From assembly GCA_036186865.1 (NCBI GenBank), contig AP025056.1, forward strand, positions 32,795,107 to 32,859,106: a DNA stretch of 64,000 nucleotides. The letters are read 5' to 3'. Within the stretch, counting starts at the first letter, position 1. Every line of letters starts with the position of its first letter. A model generated the notes under the pieces. The model had not been told where the DNA came from. It was given only the letters and a program-made list of their open reading frames with translations, and did not search any database. Positions 33,756-43,544 of the stretch are shown piece by piece. A program made the position numbers and the translations under genes. The DNA is from Eustoma russellianum. Lineage: Eukaryota; Streptophyta; Magnoliopsida; Gentianales; Gentianaceae.

Positions 33756-34050
33756 GCTGCTGGTTGATCGCAGGGTATAAAAGTCACGCCTGCGAAAGCA
33801 GGGTATAAAAGCGTGATCTGTGAATCAACAGCAGGGTATAAAATATATTATGGGGTCGTGGATCTATCAGCACAGAAAATAAAGTATTTTATGGGGCCGT
33901 GGACCTATCAGCACGGATATATGATGTATGTAATGGGGCCGTGGACCTTTCAGCACGGGGTATAAAGTTATATGTTATGGGGCCGTGGACCTTTCAGCAT
34001 GGGGTGTAAAATTCTGTTTGCTGTGGACTGATCACCCACAGGGTATAAAG
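33756..34050 (+). repeat. Hairpin + GGTATAAA tandem array in Gypsy-2 5' LTR
   Basis: Eight units are seen. Examples are CTGCgaaaGCAG followed by GGTATAAAA, CCGTGgacctttcagCACGG followed by GGTATAAAG, and CTGTGGactgatcaCCCACAG followed by GGTATAAAG. Some middle units have lost the TATAAA part but keep the stem. The same array is at 52812-53109 in the 3' LTR. The organisation matches Gypsy-1 although the stem sequences differ. Confidence 0.85.
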
Positions 34051-34480
34051 TTCTGCTACGCGAAGAATATGATAAGAAGAGTTATGAAATGTTTTATGAA
34101 ATGACACGTATGACATGTTTATGAAAGAAGACAGATGCATGGGTGTTGTGTGTGATTTTAAAGAAGTACATGCATCATGATACACGAAGCATAAAATTGA
34201 TGTGCAAGAGATGTGGCTAGCTTATGACTTGCTTATGATGATATGTTGCTTTAGTACATGTTTATTCTCGTATCCGTGTATCATTTATGTGTTTTATCTG
34301 TTTTGAGGCATTCTTATAAAGATACTACTTGCTAACCCGAGCACCTTATTTTGGGCAATGATCTATACACTGGTGACTCGTCGTGTGTGATCCCGTAAGG
34401 TGTATAGACGGGTTACTTGCTGGCGATAATTTCGCTAAGAACAGATACTCTATTCCTTTTCAGGTGAGCCGGAATATGAA

Positions 34481-34543
34481 ATGATATTTATCGAAGACGA
34501 CGGCGAGTGGGCTCAGTGGGATGATGGACATGGAAGTAGATAG
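34481..34543 (+). CDS. Conserved LTR micro-ORF, Gypsy-2 (20 aa)
   Basis: The frame reads MIFIEDDGEWAQW followed by DDGHGSR and a TAG. It is homologous to the Gypsy-1 micro-ORF with mostly third-position differences, and the conservation extends upstream through EPEYE to the splice acceptor. The 3' LTR copy (53539-53601) has Glu-to-Lys and Gly-to-Glu changes. It is acidic, unlike any family known to me, and lies about 270 bp before the PBS, so it would be in the leader of the genomic RNA. Confidence 0.5.
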   Translation: MIFIEDDGEWAQWDDGHGSR

Positions 34544-34815
34544 ATGTTTGCTTCTTTCTTTATGTTGGAAAACTTGATGTTTATTATGCTGTACTGGAGG
34601 ATAAGTTAGACAGTTGTCTGAACACCCTTTTATTTCCGCTGTACTTTCTGGTTGTATTAATGATGATGAAGTTTTAAATTTGATGACGTTTCTGCTGATT
34701 TATCTTACGTCATGAATGATGTACGCTTGATCTGATTTGACGCTTCGTAGTTCTCATAGTAGACTACGACTGTTGCACTGGTTCCGATGACAGTATCGGG
34801 CCGGGGCGCTACAGG

Positions 34816-34827
34816 TGGTATCAGAGC
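34816..34827 (+). promoter_or_regulatory. Primer binding site of Gypsy-2
   Basis: TGGTATCAGAGC is a perfect 12 bp match to the initiator tRNA-Met end, two bases after the LTR. Confidence 0.93.
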
Positions 34828-35094
34828 CCAGGCTTCAGATCTATCTCGGAAACTTATGTTCATGATCTTTTAGACACCTAAGATATGATTCTCCCTTAAG
34901 GTTGATCTTTAGTTATAAGTACTGATTTCTTTAGTGTCTAAGTATAATCTGGGTTGGGTGTGTGCGAGCGCGTTTATCATCTAATTTAGTATTAATAGTT
35001 GTACTACATACCTCACCCATTCGTACGCGTTCAAGCTTTCAGTAACCTCTTGCATTTACTGAATGCTAATGCAATGTTAACCTTTCAGAGAAAT

Positions 35095-36180
35095 ATGCCT
35101 CCAAGAAGAGATAACACAGGCAACTCGGGCAATGGACAGGAGAACCAGCCACCACAAGTGGTTTTACCCCAGGTGCTCACTGACGCATTAACGGTGATTG
35201 CACAAGGGTTTGCTCAGCAGCATCAGCCTCTGCCTCCTGCACCGCCACAGCATAACATCCGGTTCTTTTATGGAGAGATGAGAAAGATGAGGGTGCCAGA
35301 GTTTGGAGGATGTACTGATCCTGAGAAGGCTCAACACTGGTTGGCTGAGGTGGAGAAATGTTTTCGGCTAGTGCAAGTACCGAATGAGATAAAGGTTGAG
35401 GTGGCCACACCCCTTCTAAGTGGCAAGGCTGACGAATGGTGGGACGGAATGGTGTTGAGAATGACCCCACCAATCTCTTGGGCACTGTTTTGTGATGTTT
35501 TCCTAAAGTACTATGTACCGGAGACTGCGATATTGGACAAGATAAGAGCGTTTGACATATTGGAGCAAGGAAGGATGACTGTGTCGGAGTATGCGGATCG
35601 TTTTCATACCATGGGTAAGTTTGCCCCTGCGATTATGTCTGATAATCGTCTTAAGATGACGAAGTTCGAGAGGGGTTTGGACTCGAGGATACAGTCGGCG
35701 ATAGTGAATGGAGGGATGAAAACTTATGAGGATATGCTAGATGCGTGTTTCCGTGTCGAGAGTGATTTTCGCCGAGTAGCGGCAAGAGCAGCTAGTGCAG
35801 GAGGGTCTGATAGAGGCAAAAGGCCAACAGATGATGTGAGAGTTGGTGGAAGACCCGGACGTTGGGTCAGGATTCCGAAAAGAGGTCCGGTTGGAAATTT
35901 TCAGAGACCCCCACCCCAGAATCCAGTAGTTCAGCAGGCTATAGGAGTTTGTCCCCACTGCAACAAGAACCACGTCGGAGAGTGTAGGAAAGTGGCAAGA
36001 GCATGCTTCCAATGCGGTCAAGTGGGTCACATGATTAGGGATTGCCCGGAGATGAAGAAAAATAATCCGGGAGAAGCGGCTCAGCAGCCGAGAGTAAAGC
36101 CACGAGCAAATGCTCGTGTACATCTTATGACGGACACTGAGGTGCAGGAGGCTACCGATGTAGCAGCAGGTACCATTTGA
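35095..36180 (+). CDS. gag: Gypsy-2 gag
   Basis: Gag packages the RNA into particles. I start it at the ATG 35095 (MPPRRDNTGN), because the same MPP(K/R)R start is seen in Gypsy-1; an earlier in-frame ATG at 34999 has no counterpart. The protein has a Gln/Pro leader, a retrotrans_gag capsid domain (about residues 65-200, HWLAEVEKCFRLVQVP, ADEWWDGM), an Arg/Gly-rich linker and two Cys/His clusters: CPHCNKNHVGEC and the canonical zinc knuckle CFQCGQVGHMIRDC (about residues 285-320). The unspliced frame ends with TGA at 36178-36180, four codons inside intron 1. If intron 1 (36170-36253) is removed, the frame goes on into protease. So one gene could give Gag alone or Gag-Pol. Confidence 0.9.
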   Translation: MPPRRDNTGNSGNGQENQPPQVVLPQVLTDALTVIAQGFAQQHQPLPPAPPQHNIRFFYGEMRKMRVPEFGGCTDPEKAQHWLAEVEKCFRLVQVPNEIKVEVATPLLSGKADEWWDGMVLRMTPPISWALFCDVFLKYYVPETAILDKIRAFDILEQGRMTVSEYADRFHTMGKFAPAIMSDNRLKMTKFERGLDSRIQSAIVNGGMKTYEDMLDACFRVESDFRRVAARAASAGGSDRGKRPTDDVRVGGRPGRWVRIPKRGPVGNFQRPPPQNPVVQQAIGVCPHCNKNHVGECRKVARACFQCGQVGHMIRDCPEMKKNNPGEAAQQPRVKPRANARVHLMTDTEVQEATDVAAGTI

Positions 36181-36253
36181 ATTAAGTTTAAATCATTATT
36201 GAATTAAGTGTTTACGTTTGTAACTTTTTGTGTAAAACTTTATATGGCCTTAG
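36170..36253 (+). other. Intron 1 of Gypsy-2 at the gag/protease boundary (84 bp, GT-AG)
   Basis: The donor is GCAG|GTACCATTTG and the acceptor TATATGGCCTTAG|GTGCGG. It splits a Gly codon in phase 1. The length is a multiple of three, yet it holds an in-frame TGA, so retention ends translation after Gag. The same codon is split by an 87 bp interval in Gypsy-1. Other Tekay elements read straight through this region. Confidence 0.72.
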
Positions 36254-37774
36254 GTGCGGTTTTAGTAAATAAGATGCCTGCTAATGTACTTTTCGATAGC
36301 GGCTCAAGCCACTCCTTTATAGCGAAGAGATTCACTAAGCACCTTGGTAGTTTGCCTGAATGGTTAGAAACTCCGTATCGTGTTCAAGCGGCCGGAGATC
36401 AGGTTATGGTTTTGTATCAGCAATATCGAGATTGCGAGTTAGAGTTTGAAGGCCAAACGTTCTCCGCCACACTGATCCCTATTCAGATGTACGACTTTGA
36501 TGTTATATTGGGAATGGACTGGATGGCCAAACATCACGCCAATATTGATTGTCGATTGAAACAAGTGACAATCAAGAACGCTAAGATGGAAGAGGTAACG
36601 TTTCAAGGGGAACCGGAACGAAAGAAAGTTCCCAAGAAGGTGTACGTGTCGGTTGCACAAGCGTGCAAAGCCTTGAGGAAAGGTGCTGAGGGATTCCTAG
36701 TGTATGCAATGGATGTTACTCGGGAGGTACCGTCCATTGAGCAAATTCCAGTGGTCAATGAATTTCTTGATGTGTTTCCGGAAGATTTTCCAGGAGTACC
36801 ACCCCCGAGAGAGGTTGAGTTCGAGATCAACTTGATTCCAGGAACAGAACCTATTTCTAAAGCTCCTTATAGAATGGCTCCGGCAGAATTGAGAGAGTTG
36901 AAGGAACAACTGCAGGAGTTATTAGACAAGAAGTTTATCCGCCCTAGTGTATCGCCCTGGGGAGCACCTGTTTTGTTTGTAAAGAAGAAAGATGGTAGCA
37001 TGAGACTTTGTATCGATTATAGAGAGTTGAATAAAGTTACCATCAAGAATAAGTATCCCCTTCCACGAATTGAGGATTTATTTGATCAGCTCAAAGGTGC
37101 TAAAATCTTCTCTAAAATTGATCTCCGATCAGGATATCATCAGTTGCGAGTGAAGGCCAAGGACATCGCAAAGACAGCCTTTCACACAAGATATGGTCAT
37201 TATGAGTTTTTGGTGATGCCGTTTGGATTAACAAATGCCCCTGCAGCTTTTATGGACCTTATGAATACCGTCTTTCGGGAACAGTTGGACAAGTTTGTAG
37301 TGGTGTTCATAGATGATATTCTGGTGTATTCTCCTGACGAACAAACTCACGCTGAGCATTTGAGAACCGTACTAGGTATTTTGAGACAGAAACAACTATA
37401 CGCTAAGTTTAGCAAGTGTGAGTTTTGGTTAAGAAGTGTGGCTTTTCTGGGTCACGTGATATCGGAGGAGAGGATTGCTGTTGACCCGAAGAAAGTGGAA
37501 GCTATAACTGAATGGCCTAGACCTACCAACGTCACCGAAGTGCGAAGTTTCTTGGGTCTAGCGGGTTACTACAGAAAGTTTGTTGAGGGATTCTCAAGGA
37601 TTGTCGTACCTCTCAGTCGCCTTACTCAAAAGAAGTCCAAGTTTGAGTGGACGGCGGAATGCGAGCAAAGCTTCATGGAGCTTAAGAAGAGGTTAACGAC
37701 AGCTCCAGTGTTGGCTCAACCCTCCGGAACTGATGGGTTTGTGATTTATAGTGATGCATCGAAGAACGGTTTAG
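36254..37774 (+). CDS. pol: Gypsy-2 pol exon 2: protease and reverse transcriptase
   Basis: The segment carries the aspartic protease (LFDSGSSHSF, near 36290) and DVILGMDWM. RT runs from about 36730 (VPSIEQIPVVNEFLDVFP) through FVKKKDGSMRLCIDYRELNK and MPFGLTNAPAAFMDLMN to the active site VVVFIDDILVYS near 37300. The connection domain follows (GYYRKFVEGFS), then the RNase H start (FVIYSDASKNGLG) at the exon end. No stop occurs in this exon. The frame is the gag frame after removal of intron 1. If intron 2 is retained, translation ends at a TAA two codons further, giving a protein without RNase H, integrase and chromodomain. Confidence 0.92.
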
Positions 37775-37844
37775 GTACGTAAACTGTAGTATAAGGTTAT
37801 GATCTTGCATACCAATTAAGTTTAGACTAATACCTTGTTTGTAG
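37775..37844 (+). other. Intron 2 of Gypsy-2 inside RNase H (70 bp, GT-AG)
   Basis: The donor is TTTAG|GTACGTAAAC and the acceptor ACCTTGTTTGTAG|GTTGCG, with a branch-like GACTAAT about 19 bp before the acceptor. It splits a Gly codon in phase 1, and the RNase H motif (DASK-NGLG then CVLMQ) is complete only after removal. Gypsy-1 has an interval at the same codon with an almost identical acceptor. Confidence 0.75.
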
Positions 37845-38456
37845 GTTGCGTTTTGATGCAAAACAAACCAGTCATTGCATATGCCTCAAGACAACTAAAG
37901 CCTTATGAGCAAAACTACCCAACACACGATCTTGAACTCGCCGTAGTTGTATTCGCTTTAAAGATTTGGCGGCACTATCTATATGGAGAGAAGTGCGCGG
38001 TATTCACGGACCACAAGAGTTTAAAGTATTTGTTCTCTCAGAAGGAATTAAATATGAGGCAGCGGAGATGGTTGAAATTGCTAAAAGGCTATGACCTGAC
38101 TATTCATTATCACCCGGGAAAGGCTAACAAGGTAGCCGACGCTTTAAGCAGGAAATCCAGCCATGCGCGACAATCACCATTGGAACGAGAGATAGAGGAA
38201 TTCGGTTTAGATTTGATTGACTCCACGGTGAACGTACTGACAACATTGACCATCACACCAAGTTTGATTGACCGGATAAAAGAGGCTCAGAAAAAAGATA
38301 AGGCCCTAAATGAGATAACGGAAAAAATGAAACATGATCACATTGAGGGGTTTCGGATCAAAGAGGATGGTAGCCTATGGTTTAGAGAGAGATTGTGTGT
38401 ACCTGAGGTTGATGAACTTAGAAGAGAAATATTGCGAGAAGCTCACAGTTCAAGGC
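37845..38456 (+). CDS. pol: Gypsy-2 pol exon 3, part a: RNase H and integrase start
   Basis: RNase H continues with SRQLKPYEQNYPTHDLELAVVVFALKIW and TDHKSLKYLFSQKELNMRQRRW, and ADALSRKSSHA marks its end. The integrase N-terminal zinc domain begins with LRREILREAHSS. The reading frame is open to the point where Sirevirus C is inserted (38457) and then rejoins at 49971 in the same frame. The AAGGC duplication (38452-38456 and 49966-49970) marks the insertion. Confidence 0.92.
38452..38456 (+). repeat. Target duplication AAGGC (left) of Sirevirus C
   Basis: AAGGC precedes the LTR start TGTAGGA and recurs at 49966-49970. Confidence 0.93.
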
Positions 38457-41400
38457 TGTAGGAATATGAGGGTTTAAGTGATTTCAAAATAAAGAAATTT
38501 GAATATATATATATATATATATATATAAACGTTGGATATATATNNNNNNNNNNACAAGTGTACATGTATGCATGATAACTTGCCTTATTTAGCTTATATA
38601 TTATGTTGCCGAACTAACGAGCCATGAAGCTTTAAAGCTTACATCATATGGCGAACATTTGTTGAGTTTATACTATTTTCAGGTGCCACAATTAATGAAC
38701 TAAAGTAGTTCATTAAGTGAAGTACTTAGTTTGATAAACTAAGTAGTTCATTAAAGGAAGATGCATTTGGAAAAGACATGAAGGCAACATGGCTATGGAA
38801 GGAAAGTTCTCTCCTCCTCCCCACATCAATTTCACACGCCATATATACATAATATATATGTATTTTCAGATTTTTTTAAAAGGCACATACACATTTATTC
38901 CAACGTACTATCGACACGTTATATATCTTACGAACGTACGATTACGTCACACCACTATACTTAACTCATATTTATGAGTATATTCAGGTCTTATATCATA
39001 TGATATAAGATATGGTGATGACAAATTAAATACGACACGATAAAAGGTTCTAAACCGAAATTTGTCGTATCGGGCGATACCGAAACTTCGCCAACGTGTC
39101 ACGTACTTGCCATAAATAAATGGCCAGCCCATATACATCAAAATTTATTAAAAATTTCGTGCCATACACTGTATATTGAGACAAAAATACTTTCCATGTT
39201 GGCACACACAAATCATCCCACATTTAGGCCAAAATGTGAAGATTCCAATTTTATTTTTGTCACATGATTATGGTACCACTTTAAATCAGCCAAGTGCTGG
39301 AAATTAAAGTATATATTATATATATTATGTATAACATAATATATATAGCATGTGCAAAAGTTGGAATTTAAATTAGAGAAAAATCGGGTAATCGATAAAT
39401 ATCGAAAATTCGGTTTTCTACGCACTTGACATGGAACGTTTTTCTTGAACATGATGTGGCATGTATCTAGACACTTTTTACATATAATATACATCTTAAA
39501 GTGTTCTAGAAAATTAAATTAAGGGCTGATTGGAATATTACATGTGTGTATTATTAAATGTGCACTATTTTTCAAAGTTAGCAAAAATAAATTTCAGCAC
39601 ATGTATATACATACTCAACGCCACCTACAGCTGAGATGGAGCACATGTGGAGCCTTGTTGGCATGTTGATTGGTCAAGAATCAATCATACAATGTTGATG
39701 AATCAAAGAGAGAAGCTACAAAAGGTAAGTTTTCAACATACACCTCTCTTATGTCACATGCTGAAAATTTCAGCATGTCACACACCTTGTGGCCGTTTTC
39801 TTCATCATTAAGGAAGATAAATTGTCAATTTTTCATTAAGGAATAAATCAAAGGAGGTATGGAAATGATTTGAATTGTATTAAGTGTGATATTCTTTATA
39901 TCACACATGCTGAAATTTTTCAGCATGTGTGAGAAGATGTTGTGGCCGAATTTCACTCTCTTTTTGTGTCCAAGTTCATTCATCAATTGATAGCAAGACT
40001 TACCATGTATTATTGATTCATTTTAATGAGAAAAATCAAAGTAAATTGGGGATTATCTTGAATAAAAATGCATGATGCACATGCTGAAATTTCAGTATGG
40101 CAAGGAGCATAATGGCCGAATTTTGGTGAGGAAGGAAGGAAGAATTTTTTGTCTCACAATTTATGTGAATATCTCTTAGTTTATGGAATGTATTATGTGA
40201 TGATTATTTGGCAAATATTTAGTGTTTTATTCAGATTTTCCATGTCATCAAATGATGACAACATTGAGCTAATCAAAAGGTGCCAAGTAAGCAATGACTA
40301 AATGATGGTCCAATGGAGTGATGCCAAGTAAGCAAAACATTGTCACCATGATGTCTCACACCCTCTCAAGCACTTAAAAGGAAATTTTCAAGAGGGGGAG
40401 AAGCATAGGGGTGGACGGCCAAAGAGTGCTATAAGGAGAAAAGAAGAACAAACAAAAACAACACCAAGACTTGCATTCAAAAGTGATCAAAGTGCAAAAG
40501 CTTTCTTCTCCTACACTTTCTTTCTTTCTTTTCTTGTAAAAAGCCTATTGTACTTCACTTCTTTCATTCTTGAATAGGCTTCATAGAAACCACCATTCAT
40601 ACATCTTTGTAAAAGGTTGATCAAGGTGTGATCAATCTTCATTCTAGCGAGGTGGTGGTGTTCGTGCAAATTGTACTCACAATACAAGGTTTGTAAAGGG
40701 TTGGAGTTAAGGTGTAACTCTATCAACCCTGCGGTAAGGTGTACTGCGTGTGTGAAATTAGTGTGAACCAAGGAAGGTGTTCCTTGAAGACTGGAGTAGG
40801 TTGTTTATAACCGAACCAGTATAAAATTCTTGGTGCAATTTACTTTCTGCATTTACGTTTCAGTTTCTGCGCTGTTTACTCATATTGTTCACGTTCGCAA
40901 AAATAGTAAACCTTTTCTAAAAATTATAAAAATTTCCAGAAACATACATGAACGTTCTAGGGTTAATTTGGCACAAGTTTCAACCCTTTTGGACAAGTTT
41001 AGGTCAGTCAAACATCAAAAGTTCTGAGACTAGTGCAGTCTGATTTTCAGACTTGCAAAGGTTGAGACTTTGGTGGTATTTGACCTACTTCCCAAAAGAA
41101 TTTTCAAAAAATGTTTCAACCCATTTCAATATAGTGTGTGAGGAGTTATTGGTCAAATTTTCAGATCATTTGGACATTCACACAAATAGGAATTAATTTT
41201 TCAAAACCATCTACCGTTTCTGGCAGATTTGCACAATCTGAGTGCCAACGGTTTTTGAAGGGGTTAAAGGTTGAATTTTGATTTGAAATTTTTAGGGGAC
41301 CCTCATAACATCTGAGGCTAAGTTCTCTCAAAATTTCATAATTTTTGGAGACCTCTAACCTGGTTTTAAAAACGTTTTAAAACAGGTCCTGAAAATAGAA

Positions 41401-41511
41401 TCTGTTTTCAGAACTTGAATTGTTCAAGGTTAAAGAAATTTTAAAAAGCATACTTTCCGCACCATCTATTCAACCCCCCCCCCCTTCTAGTGGTGCCTTG
41501 CAGATCCTACA
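38457..41511 (+). repeat. Sirevirus C 5' LTR
   Basis: It starts TGTAGGAATATG and ends CAGATCCTACA. It contains (TA)n tracts with a 10-base assembly gap, a TATCATATGATATAAGATA palindrome near 38995, three CACATGCTGAAA/TTTCAGCATGTG palindromes (about 39755-39778, 39901-39930, 40078-40099), and two GCCAAGTAAGCAA repeats near 40287 and 40322. Confidence 0.95.
38544..38553. other. Assembly gap (10 N) in a TA repeat
   Basis: Ten N bases replace part of a (TA)n tract in the Sirevirus C 5' LTR. The intact 3' LTR shows TATATATATA and about eight more bases at the same place (near 46990-47010). Confidence 0.95.
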
Positions 41512-41513
41512 AG

Positions 41514-41525
41514 TGGTATCAGAGC
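41514..41525 (+). promoter_or_regulatory. Primer binding site of Sirevirus C
   Basis: TGGTATCAGAGC lies two bases after the LTR end and fully matches the initiator tRNA-Met end. Confidence 0.93.
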
Positions 41526-41565
41526 GCAGGAATACTCACTACAAGGAATCCAACGATTCAGTGAG

Positions 41566-43483
41566 ATGGCATCCACAAATATCAAAACCGAGCAAGAAGG
41601 TATGTCTAGCCAAAGGCCTCCACTTTTTGACGGTGAGTCTTTTATTCAATGGAAACTTAGGATGAAACTATTTCTTATGGCTATAGACATAGACCTTTGG
41701 TCAATAATTGAAGATGGTCCATATGTCCCATCTAAATTGTCCATTGTAGATGGAGTCACACTAGAAGTAATTAAAACGAGACAAGACTATACTAGTGAAG
41801 ACAAAAAGAAACTGAGTATGAATGCTAAGGCCATGCAATTACTCTTAAATGGCTTAAGTAAGAGTGAGTCTAGTTATGTGTCCAATTGTTCGAGTGCACA
41901 AGAAATGTGGAGAATCTTAGAAATGAAACACGAAGGCACGAGTCAAGTAAAAGAGTCTAAAATCAATATGCTTATGTCTACTCTTGAGTCTTTCAAGTTG
42001 TTGCCTAATGAGTCAATTGTTGATATGGATCTTCGTTTGACTAACATCTATAACTCTCTTGAGTCTCTTGGTAAGGCTTTTACAACACAGGAAAAAGTAC
42101 AGAAAGTCCTACGGAGCCTCCCTTCAGAATGGGATCCTAAAGTGACTGCCATAGAAGAAAGCAAGGAGACTAAGTCAATAAAAATGGAAGAACTCATTGG
42201 TTCACTAAAAGTGTATGAAAACAAACTCATTATTCGGAAATCGGAATCAACCAAACAAGGTAAGACAATTGCTTTTAAATCAAATGAATACGTCTCCCCT
42301 CCCTCCGATCACGTAGATGATAGTGATTCCGAATCGGATAATGATGACTTAATTCTATTGGCAAAAGGACTAAGAAGATTCATGAGAAAATCATTTAGAA
42401 ATAAAAACAAGGGCACTACATCTAAGAGAAATAAAAACAAGTCAAATGATAAGGACATTAAATGTTATGAATGCGGCAAACTCGGACACTTATCATATGA
42501 CTGCCCAAACAAAGAAAAGCAAACTAATAAGTACCCTGACAAGGAGCGGAACAAAAATAGACCCGTCTCAGATCCTAAACAAAGGAAACGTGCACTAAAG
42601 GCCTCCACATGGAGTGACTCATCAGACTCTGAAACTGAGACCGAAGAGGAGACCGCTCAAGTTTGCTTCGCTTCAAAGGCGTCTAATGAGGTATCATCCG
42701 ATTCTGACTCTGACCCTGAACCTTCTTATGAAGATCTTTTTAGTCAGTATCTTGAATTACACAAATTTACTAAGACTCTCGCAAAAGAAAAGAAACGTTT
42801 AATTGAAGACAAGAAACTGTTAGAATCTTCTAACGAGAATCTTGTCGCTCAATTAAACGATTCAAAGAAAGAGTCTTCATGTGCCATCACTGCATTAAAA
42901 AACCGAGATCTCATCATTAACTTCTCAAAATAATGAAATGAAATCCGAGATTTCAAATTTGAAATCAAGGAATACAGATTTAGAGAAAATGATGAAACAA
43001 TTCGATACAGGGTCAAACATGTTGCATCGCATCATATTATCACAAAAGCATGACAGTGACAAAACTGGATTGGGATACGTTGATACTAACGAAGTATCAA
43101 CCAAACCAACCAAGTTTGTTGTGTCTAAGAAAGTAGACACCCCTAAGCATCAAGTGGCGTCTAAGATGACGCAAAAAGCACCCCCTTTCACACGCCCCAC
43201 TCCCTCATATCATGTGAAATATAACGTTGTACCATATAGATATGAGAAGAAGAGATCAATGCATACACGAAATACATATCATCCACGTACTACGCACACA
43301 CACTCAAGGACATATCACAAACGTCCTTCATACAATGAGTACAGGGGAGTCCTTGGGCAAAGACCCAAAGTACATGCACCACATGTATACTATATCGCAC
43401 CGTCATCTACTTTCTTGCCATTTGATAGACCGAGAAGGATCACCCAAGTATGGGTACCGAAAGGTACCTTTACTAAAAGGTGA
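41566..43483 (+). pseudogene. gag: Sirevirus C gag, single frameshift
   Basis: The ATG at 41566 opens MASTNIKTEQEGMSSQRPP. The capsid (UBN2/DUF4219-type) block FIQWKLRMKLFLMAIDIDLWSI, YNSLESLGKAFTTQEKVQKVLRSLPSEWDP is intact. The zinc knuckle CYECGKLGHLSYDC lies near 42462-42503, followed by an acidic Ser/Asp-rich stretch. Compared with B and E, one extra base in an A-run near 42898 shifts the frame and ends it at 42933. The rest of gag (42938-43483) is in the next frame and runs to a TGA after KGTFTKR. The same last codons and stop occur in element E. If the candidate 97 bp intron is removed, that stop is skipped. Sirevirus gags are longer than those of other copia elements, which fits. Confidence 0.92.
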
Positions 43484-43544
43484 TTAACTAACTCGAAAGG
43501 ACCCAAAATTAAAAGGGTACCTAAATCACCTTTTTACATTGCAG
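43448..43544 (+). other. Candidate intron at the gag/pol junction of Sirevirus C (97 bp, GT-AG)
   Basis: The donor would be ACCCAA|GTATGG and the acceptor TTTTTACATTGCAG|GGAGAC, with a CTAAC branch-like site (GATTAACTAACTCG) about 55 bp before the acceptor. Removal joins gag to pol in phase 0 and skips the conserved TGA; without it gag and pol lie in different frames. Element E has an interval of the same length and ends. The alternative is a programmed frameshift or separate initiation. Confidence 0.5.

Larger units (their letters stand above)
32584..34463 (+). other. Candidate leader intron in Gypsy-2 5' LTR (GC-AG)
   Basis: The donor ACAAAG|GCAAGTAATC matches the GC-AG donor consensus and the Gypsy-1 donor. 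The acceptor is TATTCCTTTTCAG|GTGAGCC. The 3' LTR has the same donor at 51643/51644 and acceptor at 53520. As in Gypsy-1, the hairpin and TATAAA array lies inside the interval, so its role as an intron depends on where transcription starts. Confidence 0.45.
32190..34813 (+). repeat. Gypsy-2 5' LTR (2624 bp)
   Basis: The LTR starts TGTCATACCTCG and ends GGGGCGCTACA. It includes a purine-rich tract (about 32440-32515), a GC-AG-like donor at 32583/32584, a palindrome array (33140-33400), a GT microsatellite (about 33608-33626), a hairpin plus GGTATAAA array (33756-34050) and the micro-ORF (34481-34543). It differs from the 3' LTR at only a small number of sites by eye. Confidence 0.95.

Noticed and set aside
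40511..40771. Minus-strand 86-residue frame, identical at 48967-49227
   Set aside because: The two copies are the two LTRs of Sirevirus C, and the identity is explained by LTR duplication; no motif is recognised.
43464..43544. Alternative intron using the donor AAAG|GTACC
   Set aside because: It would join gag and pol out of frame (81 bp), unlike the CAA|GTATGG donor, which gives 97 bp and the right phase.
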